Shown: positions 5,992 to 14,471 of the stretch, in pieces
How positions within the stretch are numbered: the stretch's first letter is position 1
How the letters are laid out: every line of letters begins with the position of its first letter
Assembly (NCBI GenBank): GCA_004555635.1
Contig: SFHN01000009.1
Location: 1-15,920, forward strand
Source: [Eubacterium] saphenum
GTDB taxonomy: Bacteria > Bacillota > Clostridia > Oscillospirales > Ruminococcaceae
Reading direction: 5' to 3'
DNA: 15,920 nt
The notes under the pieces: generated by a model
Told to the model about the DNA's origin: nothing
Databases searched by the model: none
The model's input: only the letters and a program-made list of their open reading frames with translations
Made by a program: the position numbers and the translations under genes

Positions 5992-8589
5992 TCACAGCGA
6001 ATCCTTCAGTTCTTTCACAAACATCAGCGCGTCAAGCGGGCTCATACTGTTGATATCCGCGGCGCGAAGGCGCGCTATGGCGTTCTGCTCGTTTACCGCG
6101 GCAAAGCTGAACTGACTGTCGGCGCTGCTTTCGATTACCTGCGCAAGCTTAATCTTTCCGCTGACTTCAAGGTCCTTCAGCTCGGTTTTCGCGCGCTCGA
6201 TAACCTTCTGCGGAAGCCCCGCAAGCTTTGCTACCTCAATTCCGTAGCTGTCGTCTGTGCCGCCCTCGACAATCTTGTGCAGGAACTTTATGTCGTCGCC
6301 GCGCTTTGAAACCGCGACGGAGAAGTTGCGAACACCCTCATATTCGCGCTCCATCGAGATAAGCTCGTGATAGTGCGTTGCGAACAGCGTCTTGCAGCCG
6401 ATGTTTTTTCCCGAGATATACTCCGCGACCGCCTTTGCGATTGAAATTCCGTCAAAGGTGGAAGTTCCGCGCCCTATCTCATCGAGAATTACAAGGCTCT
6501 TCTGCGTTGCGTTTTTGAGGATTTCCGCAACCTCGTTCATCTCCACCATAAACGTAGACTGACCCGCCGACAGGTCGTCGGACGCGCCCACACGCGTAAA
6601 TATCTTGTCAACCACGCCGATTTTCGCATACCGCGCAGGGACAAAGCAGCCAATCTGCGCCATCAGCACGATTATGGCGGTCTGCCGCATAAACGTCGAT
6701 TTACCCGACATATTGGGACCTGTGATAATCATAAGACGGTTGTCGCGCAGGTCGAGATATGCGTCGTTCGGGGTGAACTGCTTGTCGTCGCGCAGCATTT
6801 TCTCGATAACGGGGTGACGTCCGTCCTTGATGTCGATAACGCTTTCAAGGGTTATCTCGGGCTTAACATAGCCGTTCTGTACGGACACCTGCGCATACGA
6901 ACACAGAACGTCAACCGCGCTAACCGCCTGTGCAGTTGTCTGTATCTGCTCAAGGCGCGTGCCGATAAAGTCGCGAACCTCCGAAAATACCGCTTGCTCA
7001 AGCGCTAAAATCCTATCGTTTGCGCCGAGAATTTCGCCCTCGACTTTTTTAAGCTCGTCGGTGATAAACCGCTCGCCCGTCGTCAGCGTCTGCTTTCGGT
7101 GATAGTGCGGCGGAACCTGACTTACAAAGCTCTTTGAAACCTCGATGTAATATCCGAAAACGCGGTTGTAACCGACTTTCAGCGTGCGAATACCCGTTGC
7201 GGCGCGCTCGCGCTCCTCGATATCCGCAAGGATATCCTTGCCGCCGCCCGTTATCTTGCGCAGGCGGTCAATCTCCTCGTTGAAGCCGTCGCGGATAACT
7301 CCGCCGTCTTTAAGCGTAAGCGGCGGGTCGTCAACTATCGCGTTTTCGACGAGCGAAGCCACGTCCTCAAGCGCGCTTATCTCGCTGTTAAGCGAAACGA
7401 GAAGCCGTGAGCTGTTTTTCGCGAGGCATTTTTTCAGCGCGGGCAGCTTCTGACAGGTAAGCCCGAGCGAATAGATGTCGCGCGGCGAAGCGGACTTGTA
7501 CATAACGCGGGTCATAAGGCGCTCTAGGTCGTATATTCCCGACAGCGCGTCGCAGATATCGCCCAGCACCGCCGCGTTTTTTGTCAGCTCCTCCACCGCG
7601 TCAAGACGGCGTAGTATCTCCGTGGGATTTATCAGCGGCTGCTCCACCCAAGTGCGAAGGCGGCGGCGCCCCATACTCGTGACCGTCTTATCCAGCACCC
7701 AGAGCAGCGAGCCGCGCTTTTCCTTTGTGCGCATTGTTTCGGTAAGCTCGAGGTTTCTGCGGGTAGTCAGGTTAATGCCCATATACTCGTCGTCGTAATG
7801 AACCTTTAGCCCAACGAAGCGCTTTACCGTCGTTTTCTGCGTTTCCTCGAAATAGCGGAACAGCGCGCAAAGCGCCTTCTGCGCAAGCGGCATTTCCGAA
7901 ATCCCGAAAGTGTCTGCGCTGTCGTTTTTCTCGAACTGCGATGTGATTATTCCGAGGTCGGAGTTGTCGAACTTATCCTCCGACAGCACCTCGCACTGGC
8001 AGCGCTTTAGCCTGTCGCACACGAACTCGTGAACCTCGCGCATTGTGGCAAACCGCTCGTCAACCAGCAGCTCGACGGGGTTAAACCGTGAAAGCTCCGA
8101 GATAATCTCCTGCTCGCGCTTTTTGCCGCTCTTTTCAAAGACGTGAACCTCCCCCGTTGACAGGTCGGCAAACGCAAGCGCCGCCGCAGCGCCCTCGGTG
8201 CGGATACAGGTGATATAGTTGTTGCTGTCCTCGTTGAGCATACTAGCTTCTATAACGGTGCCCGCCGTAACAAGGCGGATTACGTCGCGCTCAACAAGCC
8301 CCTTTGTCGTCGCGGGGTCGGTCAGCTGCTCACAGATAGCGACCTTAAACCCCTTGTCGATAAGCTTCTTTATGTAGATTTCGCTGCTGTGATACGGCAC
8401 TCCGCACATAGGTGAGCCTGCCCTCGCCGTAAGCGCAAGCTCCAGCTCGCGCGAAACGGTAACGGCATCCTCGAAGAACATCTCATAAAAATCTCCCAGA
8501 CGAAAGAACAGGATATATTCGCTGTATTTCTCCTTTATGTCAAGATACTGCCGAAGCATCGGAGATATCTTTTCCTTTTCCTGTGCCAT
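5992..8589 (-). CDS. mutS: DNA mismatch repair protein MutS
   Basis: MutS recognises mismatches and small loops and signals to MutL. The 865-residue product has the mismatch-binding Phe-X-Glu motif in FFRLGDFYEMFF (F34, E36), the connector and clamp regions, and an ABC-type ATPase with Walker A GPNMSGKST (624-632), Walker B LVILDEIGRGTST (D703, E704) and the ATHYHEL segment. The length is typical. The start is ambiguous: the ATG at 8589 gives the family-like MAQEKEKISPMLRQYL, but AAGGA is 12 bases away. An in-frame ATG at 8601, four codons longer, abuts the same AAGGA directly. A GC-rich hairpin (8629-8660) lies just upstream, with no obvious promoter after it, so expression probably depends on read-through from miaB and the ylbF-family gene. 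Confidence 0.97.
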   Translation of the reverse strand: MAQEKEKISPMLRQYLDIKEKYSEYILFFRLGDFYEMFFEDAVTVSRELELALTARAGSPMCGVPYHSSEIYIKKLIDKGFKVAICEQLTDPATTKGLVERDVIRLVTAGTVIEASMLNEDSNNYITCIRTEGAAAALAFADLSTGEVHVFEKSGKKREQEIISELSRFNPVELLVDERFATMREVHEFVCDRLKRCQCEVLSEDKFDNSDLGIITSQFEKNDSADTFGISEMPLAQKALCALFRYFEETQKTTVKRFVGLKVHYDDEYMGINLTTRRNLELTETMRTKEKRGSLLWVLDKTVTSMGRRRLRTWVEQPLINPTEILRRLDAVEELTKNAAVLGDICDALSGIYDLERLMTRVMYKSASPRDIYSLGLTCQKLPALKKCLAKNSSRLLVSLNSEISALEDVASLVENAIVDDPPLTLKDGGVIRDGFNEEIDRLRKITGGGKDILADIEERERAATGIRTLKVGYNRVFGYYIEVSKSFVSQVPPHYHRKQTLTTGERFITDELKKVEGEILGANDRILALEQAVFSEVRDFIGTRLEQIQTTAQAVSAVDVLCSYAQVSVQNGYVKPEITLESVIDIKDGRHPVIEKMLRDDKQFTPNDAYLDLRDNRLMIITGPNMSGKSTFMRQTAIIVLMAQIGCFVPARYAKIGVVDKIFTRVGASDDLSAGQSTFMVEMNEVAEILKNATQKSLVILDEIGRGTSTFDGISIAKAVAEYISGKNIGCKTLFATHYHELISMEREYEGVRNFSVAVSKRGDDIKFLHKIVEGGTDDSYGIEVAKLAGLPQKVIERAKTELKDLEVSGKIKLAQVIESSADSQFSFAAVNEQNAIARLRAADINSMSPLDALMFVKELKDSL

Positions 8590-8628
8590 TTTTATGACCA
8601 TTCCTTTCCCAAGTTCTGTGCAAAATCT

Positions 8629-8660
8629 CCGCAGCCCGAAAACGCATTTCCGGGCTGCGG
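8629..8660 (-). terminator. Intra-operon hairpin with short T tract before mutS
   Basis: A perfect 10-base-pair inverted repeat, CCGCAGCCCG with CGGGCTGCGG, encloses a 12-base loop, and AAA/TTT within the loop can pair as well. In minus-strand RNA it is followed by AGATTTTG, a weak tract of four T. On the plus strand five T follow directly. It could act as a leaky terminator that lowers mutS-mutL output, or as an mRNA-processing or stabilising structure. The strong stem is seen directly; the function is inferred. Confidence 0.6.
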
Positions 8661-8674
8661 TTTTTACTCATTTA

Positions 8675-9097
8675 TCAGCCGCAGCCGCCGCAGCTTGCGC
8701 AGCTTCCCGAGCAGCCCGCGGACGCCTGTACCTCGCTGGGGCAGGTGAGCGGGTCCATACCCTCCATAGAGTAGGTGAGGATAGTGTTGATTTCGCTCAT
8801 AAGCTTGTCCATTCCCTGCTTCGCAACGGTGAACAGCGCCATATTCTCGTTGGTCATAACCTCGTTGTATGCAGTGTGCATTTTGATGGTAAGCTCCTTG
8901 ATTTTCTCGGGGTTCTGCTCCGACTCCTCCTTGCCCTGCTCCATAGCGAGGTTCTGGCGGATAAGGTTAAACTCGCCGATAAGGTCCTGCAAAGCCGCGT
9001 CAGCGTCGTTTGCTTCCTTTGCCTTAACATACTCAAGGTATCTCTCGTCCGCCTGAATTGCCAGACCGAGCTGTCTTGTTACTTCGATTACGTTCAT
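8675..9097 (-). CDS. YlbF/YmcA (RicF/RicA) family protein with Cys-rich tail
   Basis: A 140-residue, mostly helical protein. The N-terminal two thirds (VIEVTRQLGLAIQADERYLEY, then IGEFNLIRQNL) match the YlbF/YmcA family. In Bacillus subtilis these proteins, with YaaT, form a complex that carries [4Fe-4S] clusters and promotes RNase Y-dependent mRNA maturation, sporulation and competence. The last 23 residues hold six cysteines, five of them in GCSGSCASCGGCG plus one in LTCPSE, a plausible metal or Fe-S site. Position argues for YmcA, since B. subtilis has miaB-ymcA-cotE-mutS-mutL in that order and only cotE, a spore-coat gene, is missing here. The ATG at 9097 has AAAGGAG eight bases upstream, 18 bases after the miaB stop. 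I leave out a symbol because YmcA and YlbF cannot be told apart without alignment. Confidence 0.85.
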   Translation of the reverse strand: MNVIEVTRQLGLAIQADERYLEYVKAKEANDADAALQDLIGEFNLIRQNLAMEQGKEESEQNPEKIKELTIKMHTAYNEVMTNENMALFTVAKQGMDKLMSEINTILTYSMEGMDPLTCPSEVQASAGCSGSCASCGGCG

Positions 9098-9115
9098 TGT
9101 GTTTTCTCCTTTGGT

Positions 9116-10513
9116 TTATACTAATTTTCCTAGCAGCGCCCAGTTGAGCGCGTCGGTTATCTCAACGTCAACGAAGCTGCCGATAAGCGAGCTGTCGCCG
9201 TCAAAATCAACAATCACATTCTGCCTTGTTTTGCCCGTAAGGCAGCCGTCGCGGGTTCTTCCCCTGCCCTCGCAGAGAACGCGGTGCTTCTGCCCGATAT
9301 ACTTTCGGTAACTGTCCGCGCCTACCTCCTGCTGAACGTCAAGAAGCTCTCTGAACCACTTTCCCTTTTCCTCCTCGGAAACAGGGTCGGGAAGCTCCGC
9401 CGCTTTTGTCCCCTTTCTCGGGGAGTAGATAAACGTGAACAGCGAGTCGTAGCCGACCTCTCGTATCAGCGAAAGCGTTTCGCAGAAGTCCTCATAGGTT
9501 TCACCGGGAAAGCCGACGATTATATCCGAGGTCAGCGCGACGTCGGGAATGCGCTCCTTTACATACGAAATCAGTTCGAGATACTGCTCGCGGGTGTAGC
9601 CCCTGTTCATCATCTTCAGCACGCGGCTGCTGCCCGACTGAACAGGCAGGTGGAAGTGCCGCGTTACCTTTTCGCACTCGGCAATCGTATCGATAAGCTC
9701 CTTTGTTGCGTCCTTCGGGTGGCTTGACATATAGCAAATCTTGAACTCGCCGTCGATTGCGTTTATCTCGCGAAGCAGCTCCGAAAAGCTTGTGCCAAGC
9801 TCCTTTCCGTAGGAGTTTACGTTCTGCCCGAGAAGAAGCAGTTCCTTTGCGCCGCTTTGTACAGCCTGCCGCGCTTCCTCAACAATCAGCGCCTTTTCGC
9901 GGCTGCGCTCGCGCCCGCGCACATACGGAACGATACAGTAGGTGCAGAAGTTGTTGCAGCCGTACATAATCGGTATGCTGACCTTTAGTGTGCTCTCGCG
10001 GCGCAGCGGTATTCCCTCGGCGATAACTCCGTCGCTTTCGGGTATGGAAATCTTTCTCTTATGCGTCGTAATAGCTTCATAAACAAGCTGTGGGAACGTG
10101 TGCAGAACGTGCGTTCCGAACACCAGGTCAACGTGCGGAAAGCTCCGTTTTATCTTCTCGGTGATATGCTCCTGCTGCACCATACAGCCGCAAACGCCGA
10201 CAATCAGCTCGGGATTTCGCTTTTTGTTGTGTTTAAGCTGCCCGAGATTTCCAAACACCCTGTCCTCGGCGTTTTCGCGCACCGCGCAGGTGTTAAACAG
10301 GATAAAATCCGCCATATCGGGGTCAGAGGTAAATCCGAAGCCCATTTCGGCAAGCATACCTTTAAGCTTCTCGCCGTCGCTGACATTCTGCTGGCAGCCG
10401 AAGCTGTGGACGTGCGCCGTCGGCGGGGTTTCCCGCTTTGCGTTAAGCGCGCGCACCTTTTCAGTATATTCCCGCTGGAGCGCAAGCTCGTCCGGGGATA
10501 ATCGCGTTATCAT
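9116..10513 (-). CDS. miaB: tRNA-2-methylthio-N6-dimethylallyladenosine synthase MiaB
   Basis: MiaB is a radical-SAM methylthiotransferase that converts i6A37 of tRNA to ms2i6A37, the step after MiaA. The N-terminal domain has the three cluster cysteines, C40 (FGCQQN), C76 (NTCAVRE) and C110 (VCGCM). The radical-SAM motif is CNNFCTYC (C186, C190, C193), followed by IVPYVRGRERSR. A C-terminal TRAM domain (about 400-465, including EGRGRTRDGCLTGKT) would bind tRNA. GCQQN and NTCAVRE fit MiaB rather than MtaB or RimO. At 465 residues it is of normal length, with an N-terminal extension of about 33 residues before the first domain. GAGG lies seven bases before the ATG. The gene shares an operon with miaA, five genes downstream, so both steps of one modification are probably co-expressed. 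Confidence 0.96.
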   Translation of the reverse strand: MITRLSPDELALQREYTEKVRALNAKRETPPTAHVHSFGCQQNVSDGEKLKGMLAEMGFGFTSDPDMADFILFNTCAVRENAEDRVFGNLGQLKHNKKRNPELIVGVCGCMVQQEHITEKIKRSFPHVDLVFGTHVLHTFPQLVYEAITTHKRKISIPESDGVIAEGIPLRRESTLKVSIPIMYGCNNFCTYCIVPYVRGRERSREKALIVEEARQAVQSGAKELLLLGQNVNSYGKELGTSFSELLREINAIDGEFKICYMSSHPKDATKELIDTIAECEKVTRHFHLPVQSGSSRVLKMMNRGYTREQYLELISYVKERIPDVALTSDIIVGFPGETYEDFCETLSLIREVGYDSLFTFIYSPRKGTKAAELPDPVSEEEKGKWFRELLDVQQEVGADSYRKYIGQKHRVLCEGRGRTRDGCLTGKTRQNVIVDFDGDSSLIGSFVDVEITDALNWALLGKLV

Positions 10514-10540
10514 AGTTGTTCCTCTTGTTCCTTTCTGTGC

Positions 10541-11581
10541 TTACAGAGCATCAAGCTGCCCTTGTACAATCGCGGCGCGCTGTTCAAGGAGCGATTTCAT
10601 ACGCAGGTTGTGCTCCATACCTGCCAGAAGCTTTTCTACGCGCTTTTCGGTTTGCGCTATTCGCGAGTTTTCAAGCGGGTTTTCTATCTCAACCTCGTTT
10701 GCGTGGATTTTTACGGGCAGAGTGTTTATGCGAAGCCGCTTTGCGTCAAGCCGCGCCTCTGCCTCGGCAATTTGCTCTTTAAGCTCGTTCTTTTTCTTCG
10801 CCGCAAGCGCAAACGTCCCCGAAAGCTCCTTTCGCAGCGCGGAAATCTCCCTCGATATCTCCTCCGCCTCTGCGGTGACTTCTTCAAGCTCCCTGCTTAA
10901 CCGCTCGTTTTCGGAAAGCAGCTCGTCCTTCACGGCGGCAAGCCTGTCCGCTTCCGCTGTGCGAAGCGCTTCGAGGCTCGTTCTCGCAGCTTCGAGGTCG
11001 CGGCGGTATGCTGCAGCTTCCTTCTCGGCGGCGGAAATATTCCTTGCAAAGTCGCTTAGCTGACCCTCTAAAGCGGAGTTCAGCCCGACAAGCGGAAGCC
11101 TGTTTTCCTTTGCATAGCCTGCGGCAAACGAGCCATCGGAAGCCGCCGCCGAAGCCATATCGCAGAAGAAATTCTCCCCGATTTCGCAGACGCTGTCCGC
11201 CACCGCGGCAATCGGTAAAAACCTCGCCCCGCCCTTAATCACGGGAGCGCCGTTTGCCCCGCATATTTCGGAAAACGCGCGCGTTTTTTCACTTGAAGCG
11301 CAAAGCCGCTTTACGCCATCGCGCAGTATAAGCACAAGCGCTGGCACGGCGCAGACCTCCTCCGCCGCAATATCAGCAAGCGCAAGCGCTCCGCAGCCGT
11401 CAAATGCCTTTTCGCAGACGCGCTTTACCGTCGCGGGAATAACAACGCTCGCGATTTCGCTGCCGCTGAATGCGTGCGAGGATATCTCGCTTACGCACTC
11501 GGGTACAACCACCCGTGCGCAGCTTTCGTCCGTCACTGTGCAGCGCTTAAGTATGCCGTTTTCTATAACAAAATCTATCAT
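10541..11581 (-). CDS. Degenerate BspA-type leucine-rich-repeat protein with coiled coil
   Basis: I do not recognise a named family for the whole 346-residue protein. Residues about 24-75 look like BspA/TpLRR (LRR_5) repeats: VVVPECVSEISSHAFSGS, then VVIPATVKRVCEKAFDGC. Residues 149-164 (DGSFAAGYAKENRLPL) resemble the segment that usually closes such domains. The repeats between are eroded. From about 175 to 345 it is a long Glu/Lys/Arg/Ala-rich helix, very probably a coiled coil, broken near 288-300. There is no signal peptide or membrane segment, so it should be cytoplasmic, unlike the secreted BspA-like proteins. GGAG lies six bases before the ATG. The gene sits 12 bases after comF and 27 before miaB. 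The function is unknown; a scaffolding role would be a guess. Confidence 0.75.
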   Translation of the reverse strand: MIDFVIENGILKRCTVTDESCARVVVPECVSEISSHAFSGSEIASVVIPATVKRVCEKAFDGCGALALADIAAEEVCAVPALVLILRDGVKRLCASSEKTRAFSEICGANGAPVIKGGARFLPIAAVADSVCEIGENFFCDMASAAASDGSFAAGYAKENRLPLVGLNSALEGQLSDFARNISAAEKEAAAYRRDLEAARTSLEALRTAEADRLAAVKDELLSENERLSRELEEVTAEAEEISREISALRKELSGTFALAAKKKNELKEQIAEAEARLDAKRLRINTLPVKIHANEVEIENPLENSRIAQTEKRVEKLLAGMEHNLRMKSLLEQRAAIVQGQLDAL

Positions 11582-11593
11582 TGTTTTCTCCGA

Positions 11594-12253
11594 TTAACCC
11601 TTAATTGTTTTCGCAAACACCGCGGCGGAAACCCCCGCAGCGCCCGCTTTTTTCAGCAGCTCCGCACAAGCGGACAGCGTGCTTCCCGTGGTGCATACGT
11701 CGTCTATCAGCAAAACGCGCTTTCCGCTTACAGCGCCGCTCTTAATTTTGAACGAAAGACGCGCGTTCTCGGTGCGCTCAATTGCTCCGAGGGCTTTCTG
11801 CTCGGCTTTTCCGCGGACAGCTGCAAGCACGTTCGCAAAGGGAACTCCGCTTCGCATTGACACCAGCCGCGCAATAAGCCCCGCGGGTGAATAGCCCCTG
11901 AGAGAGGTTTTCTCCGCGGCGCTCGGCACGGGAACTATCGCGTCAAAGCTTTTCAGTTCTTCTCCGACGCGTTCGATAATAAGCACCGCAAACGCCTCCG
12001 CCGCGTAAATAAAGAAGCCTTTCTTATATTCCAGCACGGCGCGCCGCGCGGCGTTTTCATAGCGGCATACCGCATAAAGCTCCGACACGCCAAAAGGCGG
12101 CTGCAAGGCTCCATCAAGAAACGGCAGCGTTTCAAAACAGCACTCGTGCCATATTTCCGCCGTTCCGCAAAGCCGCGTGCAGAACGGGCAGCGGTTCGGC
12201 GCGGCAAACGCGATTACCCTGCGCAGGGCGTCGTAAACCGCCGCCCTATACAA
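11594..12253 (-). CDS. ComF family protein (phosphoribosyltransferase fold)
   Basis: ComF/ComFC proteins are needed for DNA uptake in naturally competent bacteria and have a phosphoribosyltransferase fold. The 219-residue product starts with a zinc-finger-like cluster (C22, C25, C29, H37, C38, C39). It then has VPVP (107-110), LRGYSPAGLIARL, and the PRPP-binding loop VLLIDDVCTTGST (180-192, with D184-D185). The length is typical. The start is TTG at 12253, chosen because GGAGG lies six bases upstream and no closer start fits. The gene overlaps the end of recD2 by eight bases, indicating translational coupling. No comFA helicase gene is visible. Whether this organism is competent cannot be told from the window; the family also occurs in bacteria not known to take up DNA. 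Confidence 0.93.
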   Translation of the reverse strand: MYRAAVYDALRRVIAFAAPNRCPFCTRLCGTAEIWHECCFETLPFLDGALQPPFGVSELYAVCRYENAARRAVLEYKKGFFIYAAEAFAVLIIERVGEELKSFDAIVPVPSAAEKTSLRGYSPAGLIARLVSMRSGVPFANVLAAVRGKAEQKALGAIERTENARLSFKIKSGAVSGKRVLLIDDVCTTGSTLSACAELLKKAGAAGVSAAVFAKTIKG

Positions 12254-14450
12254 ATTCGTCCTCCAGCATTTCCTTCAGGCAGGTCAGACGACGCGTGCGG
12301 CTGACATTTCGCACCATATCGTAAACCTTTCCGACCGAGCCGATAAGGATAAGCGTTTTCTTCGCACGGGTAACTCCCGTGTACAGAAGGTTGCGGTATG
12401 TAAGCCTGTCCATTCCGTTCGGAAGCGGGATTATAACCGCGGGATACTCGCTGCCCTGACTTTTGTGTATCGTAATCGCATAAGCGTGCTCGATTCTCTT
12501 TAGCATTTCGTCCTCGTAGACAGCCTCTCTGCCGTCAAAGTCGATTTTAAGCCTGCTGTTAATGCGGTCTGCGCTTTGCACCGAGCCGATGTCGCCGTTG
12601 AATATTCCGTGAGATTTCTCGTCGCCCCTGCGCCACTCGACGTCGTAGTCGTTTTTCGTCTGCATAACCTTGTCGCCGCTTCGGAACAGCGTTTTCATAA
12701 ACACAACCTCGTGCTTGTTCTGCGCGGGCGGGTTAAGCGCAAGCTGAAGCGCTTGGTTAAGGCTGCGCGTGCCTACCGTGCCGAGCCGCGACGGGCACAG
12801 CACCTGTATGTCCTCCAGCGGGTCGTAGCCGTAGGTTTTCGGCAGCCGCGTTTTGCAAAGGCTTACGACAAGGCTCACCGTTTCCTCCTCGGAAGCCGTC
12901 GGCATAAAGAAAAAGTCGTTCGTCCTGTCGTCAAGCACAGGGTACTCGCCGTTTACAATCCTGTGCGCGTTTGTTACGATAAGGCTTTCCGCAGCCTGTC
13001 GGAAAATCTGCTTCAACTCCACCATCGGGATTTTTCCGCTGTCGATAAGGTCGCGCAGGATATTTCCCGCGCCGACGGACGGAAGCTGATTGCTGTCGCC
13101 GACCATAATCAGCCGCGTTTTACCTCTCAGCGCTTCAAGCAGCGACGCCATAAGCAGCGTGTCCACCATCGACATCTCATCGATAATCAGCACATCGCAG
13201 GAAAGCGGGTTTTCGGCGTTTCGCTTGAACGCATTTCCACCCGCCGCGAAATCCACCTCAAGCAGGCGGTGAATTGTCTGCGCAGGCGCTCCCGTGAGGT
13301 CAGCCATACGCTTTGCCGCTCTGCCCGTCGGCGCGGCAAGCTTAAGCTTAAGCCCGCGCTGCTTGCACAGGGAAATTACCGCATTAAGCGTTGTGGTTTT
13401 TCCCGTGCCGGGACCGCCCGTCAGAATGAACACTTTGTTGTTCATACAGCCGTTTATCGCCTTGCGCTGAATGTCCTCGTAGACAATTCCCTCCGTCCAT
13501 TCAACCGCTGCGATTTCATTCGAGAAATCCGTGTCGCTGCCCTCGCTGCGCTTTACCATTTCCGCAAGCTTCTGCGCGATAAATTCCTCCGCGTTGTAGT
13601 ATTCCGAGAGATAAACGGGCTTTCCGTCGTATTTGTCGGATATGACAACATCGCCGTCGTCCACCGCAATGCAAAGCGCGTCATAGCACACCTTTTCGCT
13701 GACAAAAAGCTCCCGCGACACCGCCTCGAGAAGCTCGTTTTCGCGCACGCAGGTGTTCCCATCCGAAGCGTAAAGCGACAGCGTCCACATAAGCCCCGCG
13801 CGTATTCTTTCGGGGCTGTCGTGCGGTATTCCGAGGTCCTCCGCGACGCGGTCCGCCTCGCGAAACGGCAGCTCTATCCCCGCGCCGCAAAGGCAGTAGG
13901 GGTTTTTCTTCACCTCGTCGATGGTGTAGCCCTCAAACTGCTTCCACGCGGCGGAAATATACATCGGCTGAATACCGTAGCGCGAGAAAAACGTCATCGC
14001 CTTGCGAAGCCCCGTTATGCGCTTGAAGTCCTCGCCTATGCGCTTTGCCATAACGGGGGTAATGCCCCTTATGGAGCAGAGCTGCTCCGGCTCGCTCTCG
14101 ATTATTTCAAGCGCCCTGTCGCCGTAAGCCATAACGATTTTCTTAGCCGTCGCAGGACCTATTCCCGAGATAACCCCCGAGGCAAGGTACCTGCGTATCG
14201 CGTCGCGGGATTCGGGCAGCGCGCGCTCGAATATGTCCACCTTAAACTGCCTGCCGTGCTTTGCGTTGTTTTCGTACTCGCCGTAAAGGGTAAGCAGCTC
14301 GCCCTCGCGCACCTCGCCCATATTCCCAACGGCGGTGACAAGCTCGCCCTCAACGTCCAGGTCGAGCACGGCATAGCCGTTCGACTCGTTGAAGAAAATA
14401 ACGTCAACCACCGTTCCGCGAAGCTTTTCAGGCTCTGTTGCGATATTCAA
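12246..14450 (-). CDS. recD2: RecD2-type ATP-dependent DNA helicase
   Basis: RecD2 is a 5'-3' superfamily 1 DNA helicase that works without RecBC and contributes to repair and replication-fork integrity. The N-terminal part has an OB-like start and helix-hairpin-helix segments (about 90-150, ASGVISGIGPATAKKI and LCSIRGITPVMAKRIG). The motor shows Walker A LTGGPGTGKTTT (343-354), APTGRAAKR (373-381), Walker B LIIDEMSM (421-428), MVGDSNQLPSVG (449-460), the IFRQA arginine motif, AITIHKSQGSEYP and LLYTGVTRAKK. At 734 residues it is normal for the family. The only fitting start is TTG at 14450, with a weak GGTGA upstream; no ATG or GTG serves better. It lies 21 bases after the small membrane-protein gene and overlaps comF. 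RecB and RecC are not present here. Confidence 0.95.
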   Translation of the reverse strand: MNIATEPEKLRGTVVDVIFFNESNGYAVLDLDVEGELVTAVGNMGEVREGELLTLYGEYENNAKHGRQFKVDIFERALPESRDAIRRYLASGVISGIGPATAKKIVMAYGDRALEIIESEPEQLCSIRGITPVMAKRIGEDFKRITGLRKAMTFFSRYGIQPMYISAAWKQFEGYTIDEVKKNPYCLCGAGIELPFREADRVAEDLGIPHDSPERIRAGLMWTLSLYASDGNTCVRENELLEAVSRELFVSEKVCYDALCIAVDDGDVVISDKYDGKPVYLSEYYNAEEFIAQKLAEMVKRSEGSDTDFSNEIAAVEWTEGIVYEDIQRKAINGCMNNKVFILTGGPGTGKTTTLNAVISLCKQRGLKLKLAAPTGRAAKRMADLTGAPAQTIHRLLEVDFAAGGNAFKRNAENPLSCDVLIIDEMSMVDTLLMASLLEALRGKTRLIMVGDSNQLPSVGAGNILRDLIDSGKIPMVELKQIFRQAAESLIVTNAHRIVNGEYPVLDDRTNDFFFMPTASEEETVSLVVSLCKTRLPKTYGYDPLEDIQVLCPSRLGTVGTRSLNQALQLALNPPAQNKHEVVFMKTLFRSGDKVMQTKNDYDVEWRRGDEKSHGIFNGDIGSVQSADRINSRLKIDFDGREAVYEDEMLKRIEHAYAITIHKSQGSEYPAVIIPLPNGMDRLTYRNLLYTGVTRAKKTLILIGSVGKVYDMVRNVSRTRRLTCLKEMLEDEFV
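12260..12264 (-). promoter_or_regulatory. Ribosome binding site deciding the comF TTG start
   Basis: GGAGG on the minus strand with six bases to TTG at 12253. It lies within the last codons of recD2, so ribosomes ending recD2 could restart here. Confidence 0.75.
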
Positions 14451-14471
14451 GCTTTCACCGTCCCTTGCCAG

